Assembly (NCBI RefSeq): GCF_019969725.1
Contig: NZ_JAHXYW010000003.1
Location: 248,001 to 312,000 of the forward strand
Source: Neobacillus bataviensis
Lineage (GTDB): Bacteria; Bacillota; Bacilli; Bacillales_B; DSM-18226
DNA length: 64,000 nucleotides
Reading direction: 5' to 3'
Shown piece by piece: positions 15,964-23,915 of the stretch. The translations under genes were made by a program, and so were the position numbers. The notes below the pieces were generated by a model. That model was not told the DNA's origin. It saw only the letters and a program-made list of their open reading frames with translations, and searched no databases. The stretch's first letter is position 1. Every line of letters begins with the position of its first letter.

Positions 15964-17316
15964 ATGCATCAAAAAATATCATTCTCAACATACGCAGTCA
16001 TCGGTACGATGCTGTTTGGTATGTTCTTTGGGGCTGGAAATTTGATTTTCCCTATTCAGATGGGACAAGTCGCCGGTACTAACTTTTGGCCAGCTTTAAT
16101 TGGTTTTCTAGTAACAGCAATTGGTTTACCATTTATGGGAATCTTAGCATTCGGACTATCTTCAAGTAATGGACTTCGTGAATTAGCAGGACGGGTCCAT
16201 CCGAAATTTGGAGTCGTCTTCGCTATGGCCCTTTACTTAACCATTGGCCCGTTTTTCGCGATTCCACGTACAGCAACAGTACCTTTCGTAGTCGGTTTTG
16301 AACCATTTATTAATCCAGAGCACGTCAGTTTATATCTTGGGCTCTTTAGCTTCGTATTTTTCGCCATCGTCTATTATTTCTCATTAAATCCTGCGAAAAT
16401 TATTGACTATATCGGAAAATATCTAACACCTGCATTTTTAGTATTTTTATTCTTTTTAATTATTATCGCGATTGTCAAACCTATGGGACCGTTCGGAACA
16501 CCAACGGGTGATTACAGCCAATTGGCATTTATAACTGGTTTTAAAGAGGGTTATAACACGATGGATGCCCTCGCTTCATTAGCATTTGGGATTGTTGTCA
16601 TCAATGCTATTAAGGGACAAGGGATTACCGATAAGAAGACCATTGCAAAAGCAACATGGAGATCAGGCATTTTCGCGATGGCACTAATGATGTTGATCTA
16701 TGGCCTCATTACTTATATGGGGGCATCAAGCGTATCTATCATCGGTACATTCGATAATGGCGGATTAATCTTTGCTAAGGTAGCTCAACATTACTTTGGA
16801 GAATTTGGTGCGATCCTTCTTGCAATTATAATTGTACTGGCATGTTTAAAAACGAGCATTGGACTCATTACCTCCTGTAGTGAATTTTTCAATAGTATTT
16901 TTCCAAAAGTAAGCTATAAAATGTTCGTGCTTATCCTAAGCCTTATGTCATTTATCATCGCTAATTTTGGCTTAAACAATATTATTCAATACGCTGTTCC
17001 AGTACTAATGTTATTATATCCTTTGGCGATTGTTTTGATTTTGTTGACGCTCTGTTCATCATTTTTTAATCATAAGCAAAGTGTATATGCAGCGTCTATG
17101 CTCCTTACTTTTTGTGTAAGTTTCTTTGATGGTTACAGCACGTTAATTGGAAGCTTGCCGGGGGCGACCATTCCTTTATTCGAATCCATTAAAGCTGCGT
17201 ATATTGAATATTTACCGCTTTACAGTATTGGTCTTGGATGGATATTACCAGCAGTGGTTGGTGCAATTATCGGCAACTTCTGGCCAACAGGGTCCAAAAA
17301 GCCTGCTATTCAATAA
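15964..17316 (+). CDS. brnQ: Branched-chain amino acid transport carrier BrnQ
   Basis: This 450-residue membrane protein has about twelve helices. The N-terminal MLFGMFFGAGNLIFPIQMGQ is the LIVCS/BrnQ signature. The family imports leucine, isoleucine and valine with sodium. AAGGAGC sits 6 bases before the ATG. The upstream region is too short to hold a T-box leader and shows none. A good terminator follows at 17365-17399. Confidence 0.95.
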   Translation: MHQKISFSTYAVIGTMLFGMFFGAGNLIFPIQMGQVAGTNFWPALIGFLVTAIGLPFMGILAFGLSSSNGLRELAGRVHPKFGVVFAMALYLTIGPFFAIPRTATVPFVVGFEPFINPEHVSLYLGLFSFVFFAIVYYFSLNPAKIIDYIGKYLTPAFLVFLFFLIIIAIVKPMGPFGTPTGDYSQLAFITGFKEGYNTMDALASLAFGIVVINAIKGQGITDKKTIAKATWRSGIFAMALMMLIYGLITYMGASSVSIIGTFDNGGLIFAKVAQHYFGEFGAILLAIIIVLACLKTSIGLITSCSEFFNSIFPKVSYKMFVLILSLMSFIIANFGLNNIIQYAVPVLMLLYPLAIVLILLTLCSSFFNHKQSVYAASMLLTFCVSFFDGYSTLIGSLPGATIPLFESIKAAYIEYLPLYSIGLGWILPAVVGAIIGNFWPTGSKKPAIQ

Positions 17317-17364
17317 TAAATTAGAACCATCCAATTAAATATCATTTTTTTGTATTTATAAAAG

Positions 17365-17399
17365 GAAGAGAAGTGTCCTGATAGGCACTTCTCTTCTTT
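17365..17399 (+). terminator. Terminator of brnQ
   Basis: GAAGAGAAGTG and CACTTCTCTTC form an 11-bp stem followed by TTTGG and T-rich sequence. Confidence 0.75.
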
Positions 17400-17476
17400 G
17401 GCTTCCTTTTGTTTTACAAATCTTTTTTTTATCTAACTTTAAAGAGGCATTTCAAATTCCTTATCTCCACTTTACT

Positions 17477-18091
17477 TCAAGGAGTACCTCCCACTTTTCC
17501 CAATTGCTTTTTTCTTCTCCAAATAAGGTATACCATTAAAGAAAGGACAAGGAAAAACAAAATAAGATATATACTGTATTTTGACACATAGAAATCAACT
17601 ATACCTCAATTTTCCCCTAGTTTTCTTCCTAAAGTGATAAAAGACAAACTCCATAAGAAGGCTCCAATATAAGCATAAGCAGCGAATTTTCTAAACGGAA
17701 AACTATTTAATGCAGCAACAAAGGCAGAGAGATGGCGAATTCCAGGAATAAAATAGCCAACCAATATAAGAACAGGTCCAATTTTGAGGAATAATTTTTG
17801 AGTACGATTGATTTTTTTTTCCGTTATATGAAATTTTGGACCAAACTTTTTTATTAAAGGTAATCCGAATTTATATCCAATAAAGTAGCTGAGAGAAATT
17901 CCTACCATTGCCCCCACAAATGCACTTAGTAAAGAGGGTATGTACGATAATGTGCCTTGAAACACTTTATAACCAACATAGGTTAGAAGAACCTCGTCAG
18001 GTACTGGAAGGCCAACTATTCCCCCAATTAGAACAATGATGATTCCGAAATAACCAAAATGTGAAATAAGATAATCTATATGCTGTTCCAT
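17477..18091 (-). pseudogene. DedA family membrane protein interrupted by in-frame TGA
   Basis: The first 161 codons encode a typical DedA/SNARE-associated protein (IGGIVGLPVPDEVLLTYVGY, FIGYKFGLP, GYFIPGIRHLSAFVAAL). A TGA at 17606-17608 follows LGRKLGEN. The same frame continues as GIVDFYVSKYSIYLILFFL, a complete final membrane helix and a basic tail, ending at 17477. The expected residue at the TGA in DedA proteins is Trp (TGG), so this looks like a G-to-A nonsense mutation removing the last helix. DedA proteins support envelope homeostasis as lipid or solute transporters. The 161-residue product might retain some function. Confidence 0.8.
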
Positions 18092-18198
18092 CTCTTTATC
18101 CCACCTATGAAGGAAATATTTATGAATGTGAGTTATATTTATAACTTGAACTATTAGTGGATCACAGCTGCCGATTTAATTTGAATTGAGGTCTGTTT

Positions 18199-18400
18199 AT
18201 GAATTTAAAAAAGGAACTTTTCATTGCATTTCTAATAAGTTTTGTTTCTTTTTTGGGCTTTACCATTTTGGGCTTCTTGTAAGTAAACATACAATTATTA
18301 CTTTCGACAAAATAATCATTTAATATGTGCAAGGTTTTGAAGCTCCATGGTTAACAAATATCATGTACGGCATATTTCTACCCGATTAGGGCGGACAATA
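18199..18400 (+). pseudogene. PAP2 superfamily phosphatase pseudogene (N-terminal remnant)
   Basis: From the ATG at about 18199 the plus strand reads MNLKKELFIAFLISFVSFLG and a helix ending LGFL. After a one-base shift it reads VSKHTIITFDKIII, a TAA stop, then YVQGFEAPWLTNIMY. This pattern (membrane helix, ITFD, QGFxxPWLTxIM) is the N-terminal third of a PAP2-type lipid phosphatase. The catalytic motifs are gone. At least one frameshift, one nonsense codon and a large deletion have occurred. Confidence 0.65.
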
Positions 18401-18444
18401 TTAATTAAGTCCCAATTTGAGGATTATTCTTTTTTTTAAACTAG

Positions 18445-18597
18445 TTATATCCGAAGAATAAACATAAGCAATACAGATATTATTTCGAGTAGACTACTTA
18501 CACCAAAAGCTGTAAAAGCACCAAAGGATTGCCACAAAAACCCTGCCAATACGCTTGCAGGGAACGCAGCAATTTTGATACCTAAAACAAAGTAGCG
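18445..18597 (-). pseudogene. MFS transporter C-terminal remnant
   Basis: The minus strand encodes YFVLGIKIAAFPASVLAGFL, WQSFGAFTAFGVSS and a final hydrophobic helix before a stop. This is the shape of the last two helices of a major-facilitator permease. No start or earlier helices remain. Confidence 0.5.
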
Positions 18598-18684
18598 TTA
18601 AATTCTAAAGAGAATTTCACCACAGATCACGGCTATTAAGATTAAAGTATCTAATATAATTAGTCCAATTACTAGATGTCTCAT
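18598..18684 (-). CDS. Possible 28-residue membrane peptide
   Basis: An ATG preceded by AGAGG opens a 28-codon frame (MRHLVIGLIILDTLILIAVI and eight more residues) that forms one membrane helix. It ends in frame against the MFS remnant, so it may be the mutated front of that remnant rather than a gene. From 18685 to 18934 I see no gene. Confidence 0.3.
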   Translation of the reverse strand: MRHLVIGLIILDTLILIAVICGEILFRI

Positions 18685-18934
18685 ATACTAAACATCCTCT
18701 CGTCTTTTTTGCAATTTATATATTAAGAACTGTGTTGTTCAAATAAATTTATTAAATATGACATATCAATGCCTCCATAGTTCATGAAAAGAAAAAAACT
18801 AAAGTAGAACAATTATTGTTACCTTTATCAATAATGTACCACCGTTTTAGATTGATTTTTCCATTTTAATGGATTCTTAATGTTTTATTAAGAGAACAAA
18901 AAGGATAGTGGATAAAATAAAAAAGCTATTTCCT

Positions 18935-19623
18935 TTAGAATAGGGTTGCTCCTATTGGTGATGCAATTAAACTGGCAACAACCATGATAATTGAAGGTAA
19001 TATTGGCACTTGTCCTGTTGCGATTTTACCTGAAACAGCCCCAATCGATGAAATAAGTGTAATGGCTAAGGAAGAGGCAATGGTCATCCTTGTTGGAATC
19101 TTTAACACAACAAGCATGATTGGGACTAACAAGAATGCTCCTCCGGCTCCTACAATACCAGCCCCAATCCCCACTATGAATGATAACAGCGCTGCAAGCC
19201 ATTTGTTAAACTTGACTTGTTCCAGCGGAATATGGTCAATTCCTCTCTTTGGGACAAACATCATGATAACAGCTATTAATGCTAATATACCATATACAAT
19301 GTTGATTCCTCTTTCCGGCATGTTAGTGGATCCAAATCCCCCAATAAAACTTCCAATTAAAATACTTATACCCATGTATGCAATAAGTGATTTATTTAAA
19401 TAACCTCCTCTACGATAAGCCAAAACATCACCAAATGTTGCAAAAAACACTTGGATGTAATACCTGAAACCTCATGAGCAGAAAAATGACCTACACCAAG
19501 CATAAATGGAATATATACCAACATCGGATAGTTGATGATAGCTCCACCTATCCCTAACATTCCAGAAATAAAAGAGCCTACAACCCCCATTAGGAAGATC
19601 GTAATCATTAAGCTAATACCCAT
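18935..19623 (-). pseudogene. TauE/SafE sulfite/sulfonate exporter-like gene, frameshifted
   Basis: Two overlapping frames together give one TauE/SafE membrane protein. The first, from 19623, reads [20 protein letters not shown] and ends soon after HEVSGIT. The second resumes as [20 protein letters not shown] and runs to 18935 through [20 protein letters not shown]. One or two bases are missing near 19450. The C-terminus (SPIGATLF then stop) is also short of the usual last helix. TauE-type exporters move sulfite, thiosulfate or related anions, which suits its place at the end of the CstR-type sulfur operon. It is probably inactive. Confidence 0.8.
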
Positions 19624-19640
19624 GATGTCCTCCTCTTTAG

Positions 19641-19668
19641 AAAAGGGAACCCTGATTGGTTCCCCTTT
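19641..19668. terminator. Short terminator hairpin between the MBL gene and tauE
   Basis: AAAAGGGAACC and GGTTCCCCTTT pair over about ten bases with a 6-base loop. T-rich flanks occur on both sides. Confidence 0.6.
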
Positions 19669-19735
19669 ATTATTAACCTATATTAATCCAGAATTTTAAA
19701 ACGTCATTTCTTTTATATTGCCTCCTATTTCTTGA

Positions 19736-20863
19736 TTAACGGACCGCACAACGGTTTGGACCGATTTCCATTTCTCGTTGCTGATCAATGTCAGGATTGA
19801 TTTTTCCCATATTCGTTTTACGAATTTCTTGATACGCATTTGGTTGTGGAGGTAAGTTTTCAGTCACCAATTTTCTAAATTCATTTTCATCTTCAATATT
19901 TAAACCATGATTATTGGAAAATAGAGTTCCTAATTTTTCAGCTACACTGCCATCATCATTTAATTCATCTATAATCATAAAATGAGCGGGTAAGACGATT
20001 AAATCCTCAGCTAAACCTCGATAACGTTTGTATAGACTCTCTCTTAAATCCCCAACCCAATCCTGTGCAAAGCCGGCTAAATCTGGCCTTCCAATAGAGT
20101 CAATTAACAAAATATCACCTGAAAGTAAGAACTTTTCATCGACAATGAAGGAAGTAGAACCAATAGTATGACCTGGTGTATATAAAGCATGGATATTGAT
20201 TCTCACGGTTCCAATTTCGACGGTATTACCGTCTTCTAATGGTTGGTAATCAAAGGTAACTTCTGTTGCATCCTTTGGTGGAAGCCAATAGGTTTCTCCA
20301 GTTTTCTCTGCAATTGTACGCCCGCCAGAAATATGGTCCGCATGAAGGTGTGTATCAAATACATGAGTAATTTTTGTGCCGATACTTTCAGCAAAATCAA
20401 GGTACATTTCCGTCATACGCGTTGCATCAATCAGTGCTGCTTCACCGTTTGAAACCACCATATAAGATAAACATCCTTTACCGATTCGAACAAACTGATA
20501 AATTTCACCACCATCAGTTAGGTCCCCCACTTTAACTGGTTCTAAATGTTCACTCCATGTCTTCATTCCACCCTTAAGGTATGACACTGTTAACCCTGTA
20601 TCAGAAAGCATTTCTGCTACCATTACCGATGAGCCTTCCTTAGCACAAACCACTAATACCTCTTTTTCAGTAGGAATTTTATCAATGATTTCTTCTATAC
20701 CATCAAGTAATTCAAAATAAGGAATATTTAAATACTCAAAGTTTTCGCCTTCAATTTTCCAATCATTGAAATCAGTTTCATTACGTACATCAAGAATAAA
20801 TAACTCTTCTCTATTAAAAACCTTCCTCGTTACCTCTTTTGAAGTCATTACATTGACAGCCAT
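19736..20863 (-). CDS. Rhodanese-metallo-beta-lactamase fusion (persulfide dioxygenase-like)
   Basis: This 375-residue protein has an N-terminal rhodanese domain (residues 5-110, active-site C73 in VVCAKEGSS) and a C-terminal metallo-beta-lactamase domain of the ETHE1 type. The latter shows H172, H174, D176 and H177 in [11 protein letters not shown], then PGHTIGS and [21 protein letters not shown]1-type enzymes oxidise persulfides to sulfite; rhodaneses move the sulfane sulfur. S. aureus CstB has the same two activities in a different domain arrangement. The start at 20863 follows GGGGG; the longer frame to 20965 runs into the upstream gene. It belongs to the CstR-type operon. Confidence 0.88.
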   Translation of the reverse strand: MAVNVMTSKEVTRKVFNREELFILDVRNETDFNDWKIEGENFEYLNIPYFELLDGIEEIIDKIPTEKEVLVVCAKEGSSVMVAEMLSDTGLTVSYLKGGMKTWSEHLEPVKVGDLTDGGEIYQFVRIGKGCLSYMVVSNGEAALIDATRMTEMYLDFAESIGTKITHVFDTHLHADHISGGRTIAEKTGETYWLPPKDATEVTFDYQPLEDGNTVEIGTVRINIHALYTPGHTIGSTSFIVDEKFLLSGDILLIDSIGRPDLAGFAQDWVGDLRESLYKRYRGLAEDLIVLPAHFMIIDELNDDGSVAEKLGTLFSNNHGLNIEDENEFRKLVTENLPPQPNAYQEIRKTNMGKINPDIDQQREMEIGPNRCAVR

Positions 20864-20909
20864 TTCTAAATTACCCCCTATGGTATTAAAATAGTTAAAA
20901 AAATTTGTC

Positions 20910-21485
20910 TTAACGATTAATACCTGTAGTTTCACCAGTCCATTGATACATTCCTGGAACAACATTGACTACATTAGTAAAACCATTTTCCGTTAATTTT
21001 TGTGCCGCAAGATCGCTGCGATTTCCTGTCCGGCAAACTACAAAGATAGGATCTTGTTTGTTTAATTCATTTAATCTGTCTTCCAGTTCACCTAATGGAA
21101 TAGAGATCGAGCTAGGAATATGGTTAAAAGCATATTCTGCATATTCTCTTACATCGACTACTACGATATTTTCATTTGCATTAAGCATTTTCTCTAGTTC
21201 TTCATTATTGATAACATTTGGGTGATTTTTTTCATTGAATTCATCATTAGAAGATTTCCGAAGGTAATGCTTCAATACTTCGCCTTCCTCGATAGTTCCC
21301 AAATATTGATGCCCCGAACTTTCACTCCATGCTTTCATGTCCGCTCTGGACCCTTTATCTGTAGCTTGAACTTCTAATACTTGTCCTGCCACTAAGTTAT
21401 TCATTGCTTTTTTTGTTCTTACAATCGGCATTGGACAAGCTAATCCTTTTGCATCTAAAGTTACGTTTACTTTTATGTTATTCAT
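20910..21485 (-). CDS. TusA-rhodanese fusion sulfurtransferase
   Basis: The protein has 191 residues. Residues 1-76 form a TusA-like domain ([18 protein letters not shown], sulfur-carrying C17). Residues 90-188 form a rhodanese domain with C151 in [14 protein letters not shown]. The fusion likely accepts and passes persulfide sulfur inside one chain, similar to S. aureus CstA-type multidomain proteins, which carry an extra domain. A CstR-type operator lies 19 bases before the start (21504-21519). The TusA half closely resembles the free TusA at 22152-22379, so it probably arose by gene fusion. Confidence 0.9.
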   Translation of the reverse strand: MNNIKVNVTLDAKGLACPMPIVRTKKAMNNLVAGQVLEVQATDKGSRADMKAWSESSGHQYLGTIEEGEVLKHYLRKSSNDEFNEKNHPNVINNEELEKMLNANENIVVVDVREYAEYAFNHIPSSISIPLGELEDRLNELNKQDPIFVVCRTGNRSDLAAQKLTENGFTNVVNVVPGMYQWTGETTGINR

Positions 21486-21503
21486 GATTGACCTCCTGTT
21501 TTT

Positions 21504-21519
21504 ATACCTATAAGGGTAT
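21504..21519. promoter_or_regulatory. CstR-type operator before the TusA-rhodanese gene
   Basis: ATACCTATAAGGGTAT is a near-palindrome of the ATACC-N6-GGTAT type bound by CsoR/CstR repressors. Confidence 0.7.
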
Positions 21520-21541
21520 TATTCTTGTTAAAAAAATTTAT

Positions 21542-21613
21542 TCAACTTTACCTTCCCAAGCAAGCATCCCGCCAGTTACACTCATACCGCCTTTGACATT
21601 CGTTAAATAAACA
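21542..21613 (-). pseudogene. Rhodanese C-terminal tail remnant
   Basis: Overlapping the end of the DsrE gene in another frame, the minus strand reads VYLTNVKGGMSVTGGMLAWE, GKVE and stop. This is the standard C-terminus of a single-domain rhodanese (KGGMxxWxG pattern). No start or active-site cysteine remains. A rhodanese gene of the operon has been deleted except for its last 24 codons. Confidence 0.7.
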
Positions 21614-22082
21614 GGTTTACATTACCTTCCTCTGCATCTGCTAAGTAAGCAGCGACTCCTGCATATTCAATATCATCTAACAGCTCTTCCTCTTTAAGAC
21701 CTAACAAATCCATTGTCATGGTACATGCTACAAGTTTTACATCCTGCTCTTGTGCCATTTCGATTAATTGAGGTAAAGACATCGCATTGTGCTTTTTCAT
21801 AATATCTTTAATCATTTTGGGACCAAACCCAGCAAAGTTCATTTTGGAAAGACCCATTTTATCAGCGCCTCTTGGCATCATTTTCCCAAACATTTTTTCC
21901 ATGAATCCCTTTTTTACCGGAATATTTTCATCTTTACGTAAGGTATTTAATCCCCAAAACGTATGAAAAATGGTTACTTTGTGATCATAAGCAGCTGCAC
22001 CATTTACAATAATATAAGCAGCCATTGCTTTGTCATAATCTCCGCTAAATAAAACGATTGTTGTCTTTTTCTTTTCTGTCAT
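21603..22082 (-). CDS. DsrE/DsrF-like family sulfur-carrier protein
   Basis: This 159-residue protein has a DsrE-like fold: KTTIVLFSGDYDKAMAAYII at the N-terminus and VKLVACTMTMDLLGL with conserved C120 in the second half. DsrE/YrkE-type proteins receive or hold persulfide sulfur with TusA partners. It lies between tusA and the TusA-rhodanese gene. A CstR-like site (22119-22134) precedes it, so it may have its own regulated start. GGGGGTC-type ribosome site; the length is normal. Confidence 0.88.
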   Translation of the reverse strand: MTEKKKTTIVLFSGDYDKAMAAYIIVNGAAAYDHKVTIFHTFWGLNTLRKDENIPVKKGFMEKMFGKMMPRGADKMGLSKMNFAGFGPKMIKDIMKKHNAMSLPQLIEMAQEQDVKLVACTMTMDLLGLKEEELLDDIEYAGVAAYLADAEEGNVNLFI

Positions 22083-22118
22083 TTTGTGACCCCCTGATAG
22101 TTAATGTATAAACATCAT

Positions 22119-22134
22119 ATACTGGTATGGGTAT
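22119..22134. promoter_or_regulatory. CstR-like operator before the DsrE gene
   Basis: ATACTGGTATGGGTAT keeps the ATAC...GGGTAT frame of the other sites with one poorer half. It is a weaker match than 21504 or 22539. Confidence 0.5.
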
Positions 22135-22151
22135 ATCATGATTTAAAAAAA

Positions 22152-22379
22152 TTATTCTTTTTTAATCCAAAATTTTAATACCTTGTTTTCTTCTTCATAT
22201 TTCAATAATTCATGACCACCAGATTTAGCCCAAGCGGTAAGATCATTCTTAGCGCCTTTATCCGTAGTATGGATTTCCAATACTTGGCCGGTTTCAAGTT
22301 CATTTATCGCCTTCTTTGTTTTAACAATTGGCATTGGACAAGCTAAACCTTTAGCATCAACTACTTTTGTAACATTCAT
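22152..22379 (-). CDS. TusA family sulfurtransferase
   Basis: This 75-residue SirA/TusA-like protein has the family signature [14 protein letters not shown] with catalytic C14. It carries persulfide sulfur between donors such as rhodanese and acceptors such as DsrE. It is the first gene of the sulfur operon reading towards 19736, with GGAGGAAT before its ATG. Two CstR-type operators lie upstream (22410-22423 and 22539-22554). Confidence 0.92.
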   Translation of the reverse strand: MNVTKVVDAKGLACPMPIVKTKKAINELETGQVLEIHTTDKGAKNDLTAWAKSGGHELLKYEEENKVLKFWIKKE

Positions 22380-22409
22380 TATTTATTCCTCCTTATAATT
22401 ATTTACCAT

Positions 22410-22454
22410 TACCCCTAAGGGTATTTGTTAGTGAAAATAAAAGAGGGTGTCAAC
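22410..22454 (-). promoter_or_regulatory. Candidate proximal promoter and CstR-type operator of tusA
   Basis: TACCCCTAAGGGTA (22410-22423) is a perfect 14-bp palindrome 31 bases before tusA. A TTGACA box (minus strand, 22449-22454) lies 17 bases before a weak TAACAA. An adjacent short hairpin with the core AGGGT-gtca-ACCCT overlaps the -35 box. Confidence 0.55.
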
Positions 22455-22533
22455 CCTTTTTTAATTGATACCTGTTAAAATTACTGATGTCAACTATGCT
22501 TCTTTCAATGAAACAATGTCATTAACAAGCTTT

Positions 22534-22562
22534 ATATTATACCCCTATAGGTATAATGTCAA
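22534..22562 (-). promoter_or_regulatory. CstR-controlled promoter upstream of the sulfur operon
   Basis: On the minus strand TTGACA (22557-22562) and TAATAT (22534-22539) are exactly 17 bp apart. The spacer holds ATACCCCTATAGGTAT (22539-22554). The same promoter-operator design occurs ahead of cstR (30907-30935). Confidence 0.75.
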
Positions 22563-22579
22563 TAGATAAATTTTAAAAT

Positions 22580-22612
22580 AAGACTATTACGTTATTACGA
22601 AATAGTCTTTTT
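22580..22612 (+). terminator. Hairpin with T-tract
   Basis: AAGACTATT.CG and CG.AATAGTCTT form a stem followed by TTTT. It has probably captured the broken end of the ynfA-like remnant beside it. Confidence 0.5.
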
Positions 22613-22683
22613 AACCAAATTAGGTAACCTCCGCCTATTTCTGCCAAACCTGCTAGAACAAATAAAACGATTGCATTAATAAT
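22611..22683 (-). pseudogene. YnfA (UPF0060) family N-terminal remnant
   Basis: The minus strand encodes INAIVLFVLAGLAEIGGGYL and IWL before losing homology. The GLAEIGGGYLxWLW pattern is the hallmark of YnfA-type small membrane proteins. AGGAGT precedes it but the start position reads ATT, and three of four helices are gone. The rest of 22684-22935 shows no gene. Confidence 0.65.
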
Positions 22684-22935
22684 TTAAACCACTCCTATTG
22701 TTTGAGATTATATATTAAATCATAAGGTATCTTTGCCCTAATGTCCTTCTTGTTTTACTTTATAACAGAAAAGCCATCAAAAAAACGAAGTTTTCCTCTT
22801 TCATGCGTAGTTTCCTTTTAACTGCCCATACTTATATCATAGGGTATTTCGGCTTACTTGTTTGTAAGGTTAGAATAAGTTTGCACATCATTTTTCATTT
22901 CTTGTATCAAAGCAAGATAATTAGGAGGCGATTTT

Positions 22936-23325
22936 ATGAAAACTGTTTTGATTACCCTGGCCATCCTTGTGATAGGAATTGGCGGATTTTTTATACTAAG
23001 TAATGTGCAAGACCAAAGAGAAGTGGCAAAAGAAACGCCTGGTCAGAATGAGGCCAAAGAACCACCTGCTCAAAATGAAGGTCAACAAGAAGGAGGAGCA
23101 GTATCCAAAGTGGACGGAGAATCCATCTATAAAAGCACTTGTGTAGGCTGTCACGGAGATCAATACCAAGGCGGAGTCGGGCCTTCTTTAAAAGGTGTCG
23201 GTTCCCGTTTATCGGAAAAGGAACTCGAGAACATCGTACAACACGGACGAGGCAATATGCCGTCTGGCTTGGTGTCCAAAGAGGATGCGCCAGGAATGGC
23301 CGCATGGCTGAAAACATTAAAATAA
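22936..23325 (+). CDS. Membrane-anchored cytochrome c (c551 type)
   Basis: This 129-residue protein has an N-terminal signal/anchor (TVLITLAILVIGIGGFFIL), a Gln/Glu/Pro-rich linker (residues 30-60) and a class I cytochrome c domain. The haem motif is CVGCHG, and the axial methionine is in GNMPSG. It acts on the outer face of the membrane in electron transfer, like the small cytochromes c-550/c-551 of Bacillus. There is no lipobox cysteine, so anchoring is by the helix. AGGAGG precedes the ATG, and a terminator follows. Confidence 0.92.
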   Translation: MKTVLITLAILVIGIGGFFILSNVQDQREVAKETPGQNEAKEPPAQNEGQQEGGAVSKVDGESIYKSTCVGCHGDQYQGGVGPSLKGVGSRLSEKELENIVQHGRGNMPSGLVSKEDAPGMAAWLKTLK

Positions 23326-23345
23326 TCTCCGCTGAATACAATAAA

Positions 23346-23377
23346 AGAGGGAACTTGAATGAAATTAAGTTCCCTCT
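23346..23377. terminator. Terminator of the cytochrome c gene
   Basis: AGAGGGAACTT and AAGTTCCCTCT form a perfect 11-bp stem around 10 bases. Confidence 0.7.
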
Positions 23378-23794
23378 CGTCTGTTATTGCATGTATTCAC
23401 TAATCTCAAGCACGTTAGCAAATGCCCCTCAAAATGAAAGAAACTCCAACAGAATGCTGGAAGATTCTTAAGCTCCTTAAGCAAAGCCGTAAGTTTGTTC
23501 CCAGCTTTCTCTCCATATACTGGCTTTACAGCATTCCCAATCTCCTCCTGATTTTTCAAAAGCCTTTTCAGTACCTGTTTTTGATCCTCCGCTCCAGCTG
23601 TTGTTGCACTTGTAATATAATTACTTGTCCACAATACATGATCAATCCAAAGTCTCCTGAATTTATTTTCGAACTTTACCTCAGATTGGCTAATGGATTT
23701 TACCTGCGGTTTAGCGTATGCACTGGTGGTTCCAGCTATCATGTTTTTTTAGAGGAAATAACAAAATCAATCCCATCAACAATATTTTTCTCAT
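23365..23794 (-). pseudogene. Secreted helical protein pseudogene, double lesion
   Basis: A GGAGGG site precedes MRKILLMGLILLFPL, a signal-peptide start at 23794. The frame then shifts by one in an A7 run. The mature sequence resumes as MIAGTTSAYAKPQ and FRRLWIDHVLWTSNYI, and runs through VYGEKAGNKLTALLKE. It then breaks off, with a scrambled tail reaching 23365 that overlaps the cytochrome terminator. Similar secreted helical proteins of unknown function in Bacillus are, from memory, about 60-80 residues longer. Both a homopolymer frameshift and a 3' deletion are present. Confidence 0.6.
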
Positions 23795-23868
23795 AAAACC
23801 TTTTCCCTCCAATGTTAAAATGTACCTTTTTATTATTCGTATATACGGGATTTTTATATTCATTCTGC

Positions 23869-23897
23869 AAAAAACCTTACCATTAATGTCGGTAAGG
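23869..23897 (-). terminator. Terminator of the DsbA-like gene
   Basis: On the minus strand CCTTACC and GGTAAGG pair around 9 bases and are followed by TTTTTT. Confidence 0.75.
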
Positions 23898-23915
23898 TAA
23901 TGCTGTATTACAAAA

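Noticed and set aside
17606..17608. TGA in dedA read as selenocysteine
   Set aside because: No stem-loop follows within 40 bases, DedA proteins have no selenocysteine members known to me, and the expected residue is Trp, so a nonsense mutation is simpler.
23365..23742. Intact 125-residue protein gene
   Set aside because: The open frame lacks its signal peptide because of a one-base shift, and its C-terminus is scrambled. It is treated as a pseudogene.
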